A stretch of 64,000 bases of DNA from Pyxicephalus adspersus (GCF_032062135.1 NC_092866.1:24484304-24548303); one strand, 5' to 3'. Positions 1-13,829 are shown, counted from the first letter of the stretch. A program made the numbers and translations. The notes: a model not told the origin generated them from the letters alone.

Positions 1-552
1 TAACTGGGTATTAAGGCTTTAAAGTAAAAATAACAGTAACTGTTGACAGGGAACATCCAAATTTTTTTCCCCTGTTGAAGAAAATCGTACCAGGGTTTTT
101 TTTGCCTTCCTCTGGAAAAACTATGTCTTATAGGGTTTTATATCTGGGATATGTTTATTTCCCTAGTGGTTGAACTTGAAGGACTTACCGTATGTCTTTT
201 TTCAACCTAACCTACTATGTAACTATGTAGCTATTTGTGCGTAAACGCTGTTTTGTGGCTTTGTTGCTTAGACTCCCTAGGCAATATTTCTGAGCCCCTG
301 CTACATGGAACTGCTACTTTCTTTAGATCTGAACCCCTGTTCATTACAATGTACCTTTTTAAAACACCTCTATAAACTAAAGGGTTCATGGATGAATACC
401 AGGGAAGTAGGATGTCTAGTGGGTTACTAGCTATGCAAAGATTTTTGGAATCCTATGGTATTACCCTGAGGAATGGGGCACACTTTTGTTACAAAAAAAA
501 TCTTTAGGCCTGAAACACCACTGCAACTTGGCAGTAGCAAAAGTGATGCAGT
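1..552. other. no recognised feature
   Basis: AT-rich sequence with short T and A runs. I see no coding exon, RNA gene or repeat family that I can name in this stretch. Confidence 0.4.
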
Positions 553-560
553 ACCTCAAG

Positions 561-936
561 CAGGGATGAGCAAAATTTTTGACCACAATAGGTTTTAAAA
601 TTTGGCAGAGGGGCCGGGCCAGGATCAGATAGATGGAGCGCTGAGACGGGTGTCATTTAACGTGACATCATGATGGCATAACCCCCCCCCCCCAACTTTC
701 CCATTGCAGATCTGAGCGCTGAGCGTGCGATGGGAGAGTGGGTGGGTTGTTCTGCCTACTTCCCCGAGCCCGGGATTTGTACAGGGGACATGGTCCATGG
801 CTCTGGCTGGTCCAGCACTGGCTAGAGCCACAGGCCACGGATCCACTTTAGCAGAGCTGCTGAAGTAGTGAGAGAGTTCAACGGGCCAGATAAAAATGCT
901 GTATAAAGCCCGGGGGCCGTAGTTTGCCCATGCCTG
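561..936. mobile_element. non-autonomous hAT-type DNA transposon (MITE)
   Basis: The left end reads CAGGGATGAGCAAAATTTTT and the right end, read on the minus strand, is CAGGCATGGGCAAACTACGG, so the termini form an imperfect inverted repeat starting with CAG. The flanks are ACCTCAAG at 553-560 and ACCTGAAG at 937-944, a near-perfect 8-bp target site duplication (7 of 8). An 8-bp duplication and CAG...CTG ends are the hallmark of the hAT superfamily, and the CATGGGCAAACTACGGCCC-like terminus is familiar from vertebrate hAT elements. At 376 bp there is no room for a transposase, so this is a non-autonomous copy. The interior is GC-rich, unlike the flanks. The open frame inside it at 625-846 is best treated as chance. 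Confidence 0.75.
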
Positions 937-1199
937 ACCTGAAGGTTTCTTTTTTACTGGTGAAAAAAAAATACTATAAATAAGGTTATGCTATCTTAAC
1001 ATGTTGATTTCAAGATAAAAACAATGAGGTAATTATAAACACTGAAACAATACCCGCCTAAATAAAAAAGACAATATTTTCCTGTGATATCCATGTTATT
1101 ATAATACTTTCTTACTACTGCTTAATGCATCAGATCCATTGTGTCTTCATTATACTAAAATATCAAGCATCATATAAATACATTTCTTTATTTCTATGT

Positions 1200-2880
1200 A
1201 TTATTATTATTATTATTATTATTAAACAGGATTTATATAGCGCCAACATATTACACAGCGCTGTACATTAAATAGGGATTGCAAATGACAGACTAATACA
1301 GACAGTGATACAGGAGGAGAGGACCCTGCCCCGAAGAGCTTACAATCTAGTAGGTGGGGAAATTTCACACACAAAAGGATGGGAGATATGTAGTGTGGGA
1401 AGTAGTGATGGTTTCAAATGACAGAAGAAGCCGGGTAGGCAAGTTTGAAAAAATGGGTTTTGAGTGCTCTTTTAAATGAGCAGAAAGTAGGAGCAAGCCG
1501 AATAGGACGAGGAAGACCATTCCAGAGAGTTGGAGCAGCTCTAGAGAAGTCTTGTATCCTTGCGTGTGATGAGGTTATGAGTGAGGAAGTCAGTAGTATG
1601 TCATTGGAGGAGCGGAGAGAGCGGCAGGGGGAGTATTTTTTAACCATGTCAGAGATGTAAGTGGGACAATAACTGTGTAGGGATTTGAAGGCAAAGCACA
1701 GGAGCTTAAATTTGATTCTAAGGTGAAAAGGAAGCCAATGGAGAGAACTACAAAGAGATGTAGCGGAAGAGGAGCGGAGGGAAGGATGGATGAGTCTGGC
1801 TGCAGCATTCATAATAGATTGTAGAGGAGAGAGTCGGGTTAGTGGAATACCAGCGAGAAGGATGTTACAGTAGTCCAGACGGGAGATGATAAGAGCATGT
1901 ACAAGGAGTTTGGTGGTCTCAGGGGACAGGTAGGGGCGTATTTTGGAGATGTTGCGTAGCTGAAAGTGACAGGACCTGGAAATGTTCTGAATATGGGGGG
2001 TGAATGAGAGGGCCGAGTCAAAGGTGACACCAAGACAACGTGCCTGGGGGGAGGGCCGAATAACAGTGTTGTTAACAGTTAGATGTATGTCAGGGGGAGA
2101 TTTAGATTTTGAGGGGGGGATGATGATGAGTTCTGTTTTATCCAGGTTGAGTTTCAGGAATCGGTCAGACATCCATGATGAGATGGCCGACAGGCAGCAT
2201 GAGACCTTATCCAGGACTGAGGGAGACAGGTCAGGGGTGGACAGATAAATTTGGGTGTCATCAGCATACAGGTGGTACTTTAAGCCAAAGGAGGATATGA
2301 GACTACCGAGAGAGGAGGTGTACAGAGAAAAGAGGACCGGTCCAAGGACTGAACCTTGGGGAACACCAACAGAGAGGAGAGTGGGTGAGGAGGAGTTACC
2401 ATTGAAAGAAACTTGAAAGGAGCGGTCAGACAGATAGGAAGCAAACCAAGAGAGAGCAGTGTCACTGATACCAATGGAGCGCATGATTTGTATTAGAAGG
2501 GGATGATCAACAGTGTCAAAAGCAGAGGAAAGATCAAGGAGAAGGAGCAGGGAAAAGTTGCCTTGAGACTTAGCTCTGATGAGGTCATTGGCCACTTTAG
2601 TAAGGGCTGTTTCAGTGGAGTGGGCAGCTCTAAAACCAGACTGGAGGGGGTCAAGGAGAGAGTTGGTGCTCAGGTAATGGGTAAGTCTTTTATAGACAAG
2701 GCGTTCAAGGAGTTTGGAGATATATGGGAGAAGGGAGATAGGACGGTAGTTGGAAGGTAAGGAGGGGTCCAGTGAGGGTTTCTTTAGGATAGGGAGAATT
2801 ATGGCATGTTTAAAAGCTGAGGGGTATTTACCAGTAGAAAGAGAGAGGTTGAATAGAGGTTGAATAATGTATCTAAATTG
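1200..2880 (-). mobile_element. 5'-truncated L2-type LINE (CR1/L2 group)
   Basis: The element runs leftwards. Its 3' end carries an (ATT)n microsatellite at 1200-1224, next to a 3' untranslated segment containing AGCGCCAACATATTACACAG at about 1240-1259, a widespread frog L2-type tail. Its body encodes a reverse transcriptase (separate entry). The similarity stops at about 2880, where the reading frame ends in a stop within AT-rich DNA, so the endonuclease and the first part of the reverse transcriptase are missing. 5' truncation is usual for LINE insertions primed from the 3' end. A tandem TTCAACCTCTA at about 2850-2870 lies close to the truncation point. Confidence 0.85.
1414..2880 (-). CDS. 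L2-type LINE reverse transcriptase, C-terminal part (partial ORF2)
   Basis: This frame encodes the reverse transcriptase part of LINE ORF2, which copies element RNA into DNA at a nicked target. The first methionine is at 2595, but the same frame stays open upstream to about 2880 and there shows [29 protein letters not shown] and [14 protein letters not shown], so 2595 is not a true start. Further along come the palm motif [30 protein letters not shown], the catalytic [22 protein letters not shown], the thumb-like [14 protein letters not shown], and the C-terminal [15 protein letters not shown] and [17 protein letters not shown] blocks. All are in the order usual for the CR1/L2 group. About 485 codons run without a stop or frameshift, which suggests a fairly recent insertion. 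The N-terminal endonuclease is absent, so this copy cannot move by itself. Confidence 0.88.
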   Translation of the reverse strand, partial: QFRYIIQPLFNLSLSTGKYPSAFKHAIILPILKKPSLDPSLPSNYRPISLLPYISKLLERLVYKRLTHYLSTNSLLDPLQSGFRAAHSTETALTKVANDLIRAKSQGNFSLLLLLDLSSAFDTVDHPLLIQIMRSIGISDTALSWFASYLSDRSFQVSFNGNSSSPTLLSVGVPQGSVLGPVLFSLYTSSLGSLISSFGLKYHLYADDTQIYLSTPDLSPSVLDKVSCCLSAISSWMSDRFLKLNLDKTELIIIPPSKSKSPPDIHLTVNNTVIRPSPQARCLGVTFDSALSFTPHIQNISRSCHFQLRNISKIRPYLSPETTKLLVHALIISRLDYCNILLAGIPLTRLSPLQSIMNAAARLIHPSLRSSSATSLCSSLHWLPFHLRIKFKLLCFAFKSLHSYCPTYISDMVKKYSPCRSLRSSNDILLTSSLITSSHARIQDFSRAAPTLWNGLPRPIRLAPTFCSFKRALKTHFFKLAYPASSVI

Positions 2881-2881
2881 T

Positions 2882-4470
2882 TAATATATGTGTTACTCTA
2901 GTTGGTTACCAATGTCATGGGAAATGTATGGTATAATATTATAAATTGTTAATGAATTTATTTATTTGTATAACTGTCCACTGATATATTTTTCAGGTGC
3001 TGCATTGTTTTCACCAAGTACTACTAGTTTGAAGACCTTAGTAAATGTATGTGTTCTAGTATGATTTGCTGGAAATCTGTAGCACTGTTGGTGATGAAGC
3101 AATTCATTCACATTTACACATTTCGTTCCTTGAGGTCCCACAGAGTAAAAAATATTTTTAAATTACAGATAACACCATGAAATACAATTGCTTGATTCTT
3201 GAAAATTCTTCCTACAGAGCTTCCATTTAATGTCAAAACAAGGAACATTGTTTTACAACTATCAGATAAGATTTACATAGTTATTGATATAGAAAAAAAA
3301 ATACTTGTCAGCCACAAAAGCAGTATGTCTGCCTTTTCCAACCCTATTTAGCATATTGCACAACTTTACAAGTAAACCAACTAACAAAAAGATTATTTGT
3401 AACCTAATTTACTATTTTCTTTACGTAGCCTATTCATTCGTTGGAAGCCTACCCACCAACCAATCAATTGTTAAATCCAGTACAAAGCCTAAAGCAACAT
3501 TATCTAAATTCAAATAGCCAAGACTAGAGGGAGCTAGGTCTAATACCCAGTTTCTGCAAATAGGATTAGTTTTCTAGAACACCATTATATCAAAAAGCAG
3601 GTTTTTACATTAATTAGTTTTTTGGGTTTTTTTACATGCTACTAAGCATGATAAAAATATGAAAACACGTATGTCACAAATTTAGATATCTAGGAAGGTT
3701 CTAGTATTTATAATCTAGTTTAAATGTGCCCAGCCTGATATTAACAAAATATAAGCAAGAAGAAATGGGGACAGACAGGCTTTTAAAGGGCAAATATTTT
3801 ATATGTGTTTATTTAGTGAACAATCTCATAATGACCCTCACTCTAACAGAGACCAACTAATTTAATTGAATACCATGATTTTGTGAATACAAAGTGATGA
3901 TAAAATGTCTATCTGCATAGATTCCTTTTTGTACAATATCACTCATATACTAAGCGGTATCTCACAGTGCCCGATACGTTTCGCCTTTTGGCTTCCTCAG
4001 GGGACTATTGAGATCAAGGATATATATTTGAGAGAACACTATACAAATTTTGGTATCTGTATGGCGAACAGCTTAGAATGTTTTAACTCGAATGTATATA
4101 TTGTCCAATGCGATCCAATTGATCACTAATGGTGTGATAATGTTGAATTGTAAGAAATAAGTAAACAGATAGTGTATTGATATCCCAGTTAAAAACATTC
4201 TAAACTGCAATTGTTCTCCATGCGGATACCAATAAAACAAATCCTAATCCCACAGTATCTTAACCAATAATTTCACGTAGCTGTTTCAAACAATTCTTAC
4301 CAGCACTGATCCCCTTATACACTACAGGCAGATCTCATGAGAATAATTTATCTGAACTTTAGGGATGCACTAATTCCGCCATCCCCCATTAAATCTGTAT
4401 AGTATTATCTCAAATATATATTCTTGATATCCTTGGCGTCTCTCAACTCAAGATATTTTGGAACAACTTG
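2882..4470. other. intergenic, one short repeat-like block at about 3955-4020
   Basis: Mostly AT-rich unique-looking DNA. Around 3955-4020 is a block containing CCCGATACGTTTCGCC and GGCTTCCTCAGGGG, which resembles a short motif repeated in amphibian retroelements. Its possible ribozyme-like fold is discussed in the findings. I see no exon. Confidence 0.35.
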
Positions 4471-4479
4471 AAGACAGCA

Positions 4480-6145
<1,666 letters not shown>

Positions 6146-6149
6146 TTAA

Positions 6150-8000
6150 TCTACTTAAAAATATAGATTTATGGATGTAATGATCATCGGGAGTGCAGAT
6201 CAGAGTGCATTCATTTGTCTTTAAAATTTATCAGAATTTGGCTTTAGCAAATATTTCTCTGTAATAAACAAGGTTTTTACTTTAGGTCACATTATTCATT
6301 GGATCAGGTATTCAACGTGCCACTTGTAGAAAATTCTTGATTTGTTCCTTTTCTGTATTTCATACATGGAGTGTGATTACTGAAATTTGTTTCATTGTTA
6401 ACCATTTTCTTTAATTTTTTTTTATTATCGCATTTTGTCAACAAGGACTATTTTTTGATGTTCCCATCAATGAATTCAATAGCTGAATCCCACACAGACA
6501 TCTTATTCAAAGATCAAGGAAGCAATTATCTTTCAAAAACTAGTAAGTCCCTAAATTGATCCTGAGAGTGACACCCTGAGGTCAAGACAATGCTCTATTT
6601 TCTTTAAGAGATGTTTCAGAACACTGTAGGCTATTTACTTTAAAGCTCAGTTTCCTCAGTCAAGCAATAAATAGAATTTTCTTGTGCTTTTTCATTGTCT
6701 CTAAACAATCTATGAAATTTGAAAAAGCAATCAACCTGTTTTCTTTATAGAAAGGTTTTTTTTTAATTTCTTTACTTTTTAAAATTCCCAAATTCCTCCC
6801 TGATGTGATACCTTTAGTCAGATGCAAACAATCCTCATTGTGCTATGTCCTTGGTGTAGGCTGTATGATCATTTTTACTTTCAAGGCTATTTTCTTTTTA
6901 ATGTTGAGCACAATATTTTAAAAGGCTAGATCTGAAAAAATGTGTTTGTACAAATGTCAAAGAAATGTTGTTCTATTAACAACACTTTTTAGTTTTTTAA
7001 ACCTTTGACACGCAAAACATGGATATACCATTGAAAACTCAATGTTTATTTTTCATATATTTACAACAAATCACTATGTAAATGCTGCTAATTCTGGGAC
7101 CAACTAGCCTAATTTATCCTTTTAAATTTTATAAAGACCTTTTATTTCTAGTAAACTAAACTCTTGGACCCAAAAAGTTCTATTACATAGAATGAACACA
7201 AACATTTAGGTTGAACCACTCCAAGTTCATTAATATAAAGCCATTAGCATTACAGCATATTAAAACACTGAATAGCCAGGTTTGTGTGGGTTTTGAGCAA
7301 CTTTTTTTTTACTTACTAAAGTTTTTCCTTGGGTCTAAAGCAATAAACTTTTTTTGGGAATGGGGAAGTCTATCCATTTTTATTGGTGGGCCCACAGATT
7401 TCTAGTTCAGTTTAAGACTGACTTGTTTTGCTTATCTGCTCTAAGGAAAGTCATGGCACAAACCCACTGTTTGCTGTGTATATGTATGTGTCAGAAGAAA
7501 ATGGAGAATGAAATTCTTTTACAGGTAAAACAGCTCCAATATATAGTATTTTTTGACAGTGGTCTTAAGTTGTTTGCCTGTTCAAGCTTTAAATGTTTGT
7601 TTATGTATCACATTAACTGATGCGCGCCAAATGGTCCTTAAAATGGGTTCGACAACATGTATAGCGTTATTTTTAGGTAACTTCTAAAAATCTTAGCGTT
7701 AAAAGTAAAATATATGTTTTTGTTCCTAAAAATGGAGTAGTAAAGCTTTTTTTTATCCTGACCTTGTAATAATATTTTCTGATAATAAATGTGATCATCC
7801 TTTGAGCAGGGGATTAATCGTACTGTGAGCCCTGGACTATTTTTTTCTGTCAATACCCCATTTTAAAAGGATCATGTATAGGGGGCCAGTGTACACATGC
7901 ATTTGTGGTATGTTTCTGCCAGATTTGGAATACACTGTTAAATCAAGTAAAGGCATTTGTGGTACAGATGTCCAAAAATATAATAAAAAATATACAGAGC
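6150..8000. other. intergenic, no recognised feature
   Basis: AT-rich sequence with homopolymer runs. The open frames here are short and show no domain. I see no splice-flanked exon or repeat that I can name. Confidence 0.4.
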
Positions 8001-8094
8001 GGGCCTGATTTATATAAGGTATCCAAGACTGGAAAAGATAGATTATCATGGTTGAACCTGGGTAATGCAGCAAACCTGGAAATGATCTTGGTGT
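8001..8094. repeat. half copy of palindromic frog MITE
   Basis: GGCCTGATTTATATAAGGTA followed by CCAAGACTGGAAAAGATAGA and GCAGCAAACCTGGAAATGAT matches one arm of the palindromic element seen fully at 10368-10585 and 62358-62579. Only the left arm is visible. The other arm is absent or replaced by a poly-T run at about 8110. Confidence 0.6.
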
Positions 8095-8891
8095 CATATA
8101 CAAAAGTGGGTTTTTTTTTTTTTTTTTACCAGAATTATATTTTGTGTAATTTTGAAAAGGATTATTTATGGAACAAAATACATTTTATGTGCGGAAGCAT
8201 AGAAAAAATTGGGGAAAAAAAGCCTTTTTCTACATTTGTTACTTTTTTTTACTAGGGATTACAAAATAAATCACCAAAGGGAATCTTTGTTTCTCTTAAA
8301 TTATAAACAAGATGTGTATTACTATGTTATGTTATGTAATGTAATGAAAAAGTTATTGCCAAGTAAAGAGACCCACAGCAAAAATCTAAAAGTTGCTTTG
8401 CTCCACGGGGAGCAATTGTTAATTTTTTAGTGTATATATTGATGCTAGATAATATGGAAAATACTTCCAGGGACACATACATATTGCATATACTTATTGT
8501 ACATGATTTATTTGCTTGAAGGTAACCTTGTTACCTATTGAAATGCTTCAGAAAGATGCTGTTGTCATCTTCCTTTTGAGAAACAAAAATTTGAAGATCT
8601 GTATATGAACGCCAAAGTGCAGATATTTTTCCTTTGGATCCCATGGAATTTAGGGCCTCAGACAGCTGCTTATCATGCCCTTATTATACATTAGTATGTA
8701 TGTTTCAGGTTTTTCTTCACTTTTATTTTATACCACATCATTTAAGTGAGAATCCTTCAAACATTAATATATTCTATATGACTGACGCCACGATATGTAT
8801 GTTGATGTTAAAAATTAAAGGAATGAACTCATAAGAGTTTATTTATTTGGATTTACAGTTTAATTGGTAATATTGGTTTGTATTGGTAACT

Positions 8892-9252
8892 AGGGATGTG
8901 CAAGAATGCATTCCTGCGAAAATTTCCTTGAACTTCAGATGTTTTCGTGAAATTTTGGCGAACCCATTTTGCGAAACCATCGGAAGATCTAGGAAATTTT
9001 AATGGGAGGATTTGCAGCGAATCTTCCTGTTTGTGATCCCCGGGGCACTAGAGGTTAATTAACCTCGGCCAAATTTATTGAGAGGATGTGCATCCGCGGC
9101 ACTGGTGGTTAATTAAAAACAAAAAAAATTTAAATCCGACCTCGATCAGCGAATTTACACTGGACGTTCTCGCTTAAAATTCTGTAATAACAAAGTGAGA
9201 GCGGTCGAATTTGCAGCGAGATCGAGTTTTAAAAACTCACTCGCTCATTCCT
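8892..9252. mobile_element. putative MITE with AGGGATG / CATTCCT ends
   Basis: The block begins AGGGATGTGCAAGAATG and ends CACTCGCTCATTCCT. Read inward, the two ends match imperfectly as terminal inverted repeats. The interior is richer in CG dinucleotides and GC than its flanks (for example GGTCGAATTTGCAGCGAGAT). I did not find a convincing target duplication, so the superfamily is unknown. Confidence 0.4.
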
Positions 9253-9339
9253 TTTGGTAACCCCCGTTAATAAAAAATAACTATTGAAAACAATAGGACA
9301 TTCATCCTAAGTTTGTTTAAAATGCTTATTATCTTACAC

Positions 9340-9635
9340 CAGTGTTTTTCAACCGCTGTTCCGCGGCACACTAGTGTGCCTTGAGAGATCTTCGGGTGTA
9401 CCGTGGGAAATTATCCAATTTCAGTTAATTGGTCCCAAAATGATTTATTTACTGCAAAAAATTTGTCTTCATTTGTCTATACCAGCGATGTATAGTGATA
9501 GGCAGAACCAAAAAAAACTCTTCCACTAGATGGCAGCAGGTAGCTAATTTACGTGTCTGACTTTTTGGTGGTGTTCCGTGGGATTTTTCTAATTGTAAAA
9601 TATGTGCCGCGACTAAGAAAGGTTGTGAAACACTG
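9340..9635. mobile_element. non-autonomous hAT (Charlie-like) MITE
   Basis: The left end is CAGTGTTTTTCAACCGCTGT and the right end, read on the minus strand, is CAGTGTTTCACAACCTTTCT, so terminal inverted repeats are evident. The copy is flanked by TCTTACAC at 9332-9339 and TCTTACAC at 9636-9643, a perfect 8-bp target site duplication. CAGTGTTTCTCAACC-type ends with 8-bp duplications are characteristic of the hAT superfamily. It is 296 bp long and encodes nothing. Confidence 0.88.
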
Positions 9636-9675
9636 TCTTACACAATTGAAATATTTTCGTTGATTCCTGAAGCTG

Positions 9676-9800
9676 TAATAATAATATTATTTTTTATTTA
9701 TACAGCAACAAAATATTATACATCGGCTGTAATGAAATATGATCATGTATATTTGGCAAGTACAAACAATAACAATGGAGAAGAAGGATCCTGCCAACTT
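9676..9800 (-). repeat. fragment of L2-type LINE 3' tail
   Basis: AATAATAATATTATTTTTTA followed by TTTATACAGCAACAAAATAT and then GGCAAGTACAAACAATAACA with GAAGGATCCTGCC is a diverged version of the 3' tail seen at 1200-1340. Only the tail is present. Confidence 0.5.
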
Positions 9801-9804
9801 CTCT

Positions 9805-10366
9805 GCTGTAATATCACTAGCATGCCTTAAAGTGTTTTTAAAGCCTTACACAACAAACAAAACAAGTATTGCAGACTCCCACACTTACTCACACTCCTGC
9901 TTTGTATTGCTCTTTTTTATTCCTATATACAGATAATTTCTGCAGTTTTGGGGGGTTGCATTCGATTTATGGAACCTGCCTGTAGCTCCCCTTTGTCATG
10001 CACATTCCCTCTCGAATTGTATAGCCCAAAATGTTGCCTGTACTGACATGCACAGGAATCAGTCTATAAGGGGAGACTGTAGTTTGTGATTGTTATACTG
10101 TGCACTTACTAAAACCAAAAATTACCCTAGATAAAAAAAAAGTTCGGAAAAAACAAACAAAAAAACACAGAAGGCATGGAAAAACTATGGGAAAGTGTGT
10201 AGAAGTGCATTTTATGGTTCCTCTCCTTTTAACCTGGTTAACTATCATACTATAATACCATGATCTCCTAGTTCAGGGATCCCCTTTGGGGAAAATTTAC
10301 TGCACCTGTTTCAGAGATAGAATAAACCCACTGAAGGGTTTCCAATGGCAAGAATGTATTTATCCA
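9805..10366. other. intergenic, no recognised feature
   Basis: AT-rich DNA with A runs at about 10134 and 10150. I see no exon or named repeat. Confidence 0.35.
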
Positions 10367-10367
10367 G

Positions 10368-10585
10368 TTAGATTTATTAAAGCTCTCCAGGGCTGTAGAT
10401 GATACACTTTCATTAGTGAAGCTGGGTGATCCAGCAAACCTGAAACCTATTTGGTCCAGGATTCAAAACATTTTCTAAGAAATAGCAAATGACTTCCAAA
10501 TCCATTCCAGGTTTCCTGGATCACCCAGGTTCACTGATGAAAGTGTAATCTCTCCAGCCTTGGAAAGCTTTAATAAACGAGGCCC
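10368..10585. mobile_element. palindromic MITE, near-complete copy
   Basis: The left arm GATTTATTAAAGCTCTCCAG, then GGTGATCCAGCAAACCTG, is mirrored by CAGGTTTCCTGGATCACCCA and CCTTGGAAAGCTTTAATAAA on the right. The whole unit of about 218 bp can fold on itself. The same unit occurs at 62358-62579, as a right-hand part at 39503-39655, and as a left arm at 8001-8094. It has no coding capacity. Confidence 0.75.
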
Positions 10586-10620
10586 ACAGGGTTTACACCA
10601 TAAAAACCCAACAATAATCA

Positions 10621-11198
10621 CCCTAGCCGTAATCCCGAGTGTGATTTGGGGTGGATTTCACTTTGCTAAAATCGGTAATCCCGAGTCAATCTCGGGGTTG
10701 CTTTAAACTTAAAAAAAAAACACTTACCTTGTTCTGTCTGCGTCCCCCTGCATCCTGCTGGTCCCCGCAGGTCCTGGGGACACATCCTTCCTCTTCGATC
10801 TTCAGCTGCAAACTGCAGAGACATTCTCCAGGGTTTCCCAGTGACGTTGGTGCATGCATCGGGCAGAGGATCGGTGGGAAATTCAAATAATTTTGTATTG
10901 GATTCAATACAAAATAGCTGTATTGAGTCCAATACAAAGAAATCTTAATATATTTATAATTATATTATATATATATTATACATGCTTCTGTACAGTAATA
11001 TTACGTTTCACTTTAAAAAAAAATTAACAGATTTTTGTGTTTTTTTTATTTAAAGTTTATTATTAAATGTAATAAATAATGGACATATTTCAGTTAATTA
11101 TGCCTAAGAATTATAGCCTACAATGAATAAAACCTTTTAATGCAAAAAATGTAATGCTTTTTGCATGGAAATACTGGGAGATTTAGAACACTAGGGGG
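10621..11198. mobile_element. non-autonomous piggyBac-type element
   Basis: The left end is CCCTAGCCGTAATCCCGAG. The right end, read on the minus strand, is CCCCCTAGTGTTCTAA and abuts TTAA at 11199-11202. The right half (about 10980-11160) contains GGACATATTTCAGTTAATTA and ATGCCTAAGAATTATAGCCT, closely matching the 3' segment of the piggyBac copy ending at 6145. The middle (10720-10930) is shared, in inverted orientation, with about 31200-31420. The left TTAA is not intact. Short open frames on both strands here are inside the repeat and have no support as genes. Confidence 0.6.
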
Positions 11199-11202
11199 TT
11201 AA

Positions 11203-12184
11203 AACAGTTGCCAACCAAAAAAAATGTTGGTTACAGATACACTCTAAGATCTGTGAAATAGATATATTAAGTTGATTTACTGACACTCTCTGCCCTGTTT
11301 TAACATTTCTGTCTGTCAGAGGTTGTGTGTGTTGTTTTTCTCCCCAAACAATATTAACATGTAATGGCTTTTTAAATGTTGTATTTTGTAGTTTAAATCC
11401 TCCTCATTTATCACTGTTTTTTACATTTATTTCATGTACCTTTGTATTGGGCTTTACTTTGCCTTTTCAACTCCTTGCCAATCTAACATTCTCCTGTTAA
11501 ATTTCTGTGTTTGCCAACTATAGAAAAAATACAATGATAACTCTATATACAATGTATAAGATAAAAACAAGTCCCTCACTGGTACCACTATATGCAGAAA
11601 ACTACTACATTGTATATCTGGCTGTGCCACCTAGTGGTCACTGCATTGTTTTGTTTTTTTAAACAATAAAACAACATTATAAAGAGAAATGCTTTGAATT
11701 ATAATTGTGAAATGAAAGTGTATGTCAAGCCAGGTCACTTTTAAATAAATGAATGTAAATGGATTCTTTTATTTGAAGGCATTACAGGAAATAAAAGGAA
11801 ATCTCCTTTAAGTGAATAGATTTCCTATACAGGGTACTGCACCATTGAAAACTCAATTTATAACGTTTGGGGGAATGTCAGATTCCTTGTTTAATTAACA
11901 GAGCCCAAAGTAAAATCAAGGAAAGTAAAGGGAAATAAAAAAAAATAATTAAGTTTTAATAGGTGCCAAATCTAATATAATGGTCAATGGTCACCAGTAT
12001 GAACACCATTATATACAGACAGCTATAAAAACCTATTCCTCCTACCCTATCCTAAACTATGTTTTTAGCACCTCAATTTTTTTTCTTGTCACTAAGTCTT
12101 GTTTCTTCTCCAAAAATAATTTTACTAGGTTTTAAGTAAAATGGTATTATATATACTTATAGACTTTTTTTTAAGTGTTTTAAC
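11203..12184. other. intergenic, no recognised feature
   Basis: AT-rich DNA without a recognised exon or repeat boundary. Confidence 0.35.
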
Positions 12185-12265
12185 CTCCCCCTCAAAAAAA
12201 GGTAATTTTTACTTTAAGGCGTGTCTACCCTTTTATGTAAGGTAAAATTTTAGTTTAGGTCTGCT
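12185..12265. repeat. terminal fragment of TTAA-flanked frog MITE
   Basis: The block CCCTTTTATGTAAGGTAAAA followed by TAGTTTAGGTCTGCTTTAA resembles the right end of the elements at 59083-59551 and 31505-31787. It ends at TTAA (12266-12269). Confidence 0.45.
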
Positions 12266-12269
12266 TTAA

Positions 12270-13825
12270 TACTTACCAATTTTGCACTTTTTTTAGTTAC
12301 CCACCTGCACATCAGCGGTCACTAAGATGCAAGACAAGTGACTGTCACACAGTAAAACTCACTATGCTGAGAATATTGATAAAGATAGGATATTCCTTAG
12401 AATCAGTTCCCCAGAGAAGACTGCACTGTCAACTAGTGATACATAGGCGCCTACTTATGAAGCAGTGAATCTGACATTCCACCTGGAAATTTTTCAGTAA
12501 ATGTCAGTTTCACCGCTTTATAAATAGATTCAATAATGTTCAGTAGTTCAAAAATCTATTTTTGTTTGTAGAGTAAAGATTTTATAAAAAAATATCTGGC
12601 TCCAGATACTGAAATAAATCAAAGCTCTTAAGGTGTTTAGTATAGATTACAGATTCCAAAAACCTTATCGATTTAAAGATACAACATATCTATTACTTGT
12701 TAATATGAAGGTCTAGTTTATTTTTATTGCAGGGTCTGCAATTTCCTGCTTGTTTGTTCCTACAATAGTTATATATTGTATATGCATTAGAGAATCTTAG
12801 CTGCTTTGTCCTAATACCAAGGCTGCTGTGTTATTTAACCATAGGGAGAAATTTAATAACTGCCAAGTATGCATGCTCACAATACATTCCCATTGTCAGT
12901 ACTCCCCATAGATTAGAGAAGAGCAGTGCTTTCACATATATTTGCATATCTATGTAACCAAGTCCTTTTTTGTGTTTGTGTTTTTTTTTTTTTTTGTTTT
13001 GTTTCATTTACTTCTTTTAGAAGATGTTTAATAAAGTCTTTTTGTTTTCTACCGGGGCTGAGTGCTAAAGAATTTGGAATTTCTTTTATGCACTAATATA
13101 TAAGCTAAGCCATAACAGTGTGCCACATCCAAAGTGATAACAAGCCCCTTTAGACAATTTAGAACAATATGCCACAGTTTCTTTCCGTAAAATGTATTTT
13201 TAGAAATCAGAGAACATGGTTGCAATAAAAAAAGCACAAACTACTAATATAAAGATAAGGACACAAATAGTATTTAAGGATTTTGCTTGGCTTTCTATAA
13301 ATTGTAACATACTGCCCTCTTGTGTACAAAATTGAGAATAGAATTATTGGACATTTTTATTCTGTGTAAGCTAAAAAAGAAACAAATAATAATTTAAATG
13401 TGAAATACTTTTTGGCTTGCCAACAACAGATTTTAAAAGAAAACCTATATAATATGGTGCCCATTATTGATGGTTTCCCCAAAACATTATCACTTTTTCA
13501 ATTATTCAAAAATATATAGTAAAATCAGACATCTGAATAAGGTAAAATCAGGACCCCCCTTAATCCGCTTATTAAATCCAGGTAATTGAAAGTAAAATCA
13601 GACATCTGAATACACATGCTCATTCTAGGTCATTGACTTCCAAAGCGTTAAAGTTTGTGAATCTGTTCATGTATGTCTCCTAACACTAGCATCATAAAGT
13701 TTATGATTAAAGAAAAGGGCTGTCCAATATATATATATATATTGCAGGAATATGATTTTGGATGGGAGGTATATTTACCTTGTTTTTGGCTTCTGGTCCT
13801 TTACACAGGTGGTATATTAATATAT
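12270..13825. other. intergenic, no recognised feature
   Basis: AT-rich DNA with a T run at about 12981-12995 and short AT dinucleotide runs at 13727-13742 and 13819-13830. No exon recognised. Confidence 0.35.
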
Positions 13826-13829
13826 ATAT

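Noticed and set aside
1445..2760. Plus-strand frames opposite the LINE reverse transcriptase
   Set aside because: They are antisense shadows of the minus-strand reverse transcriptase frame, which carries all the motifs.
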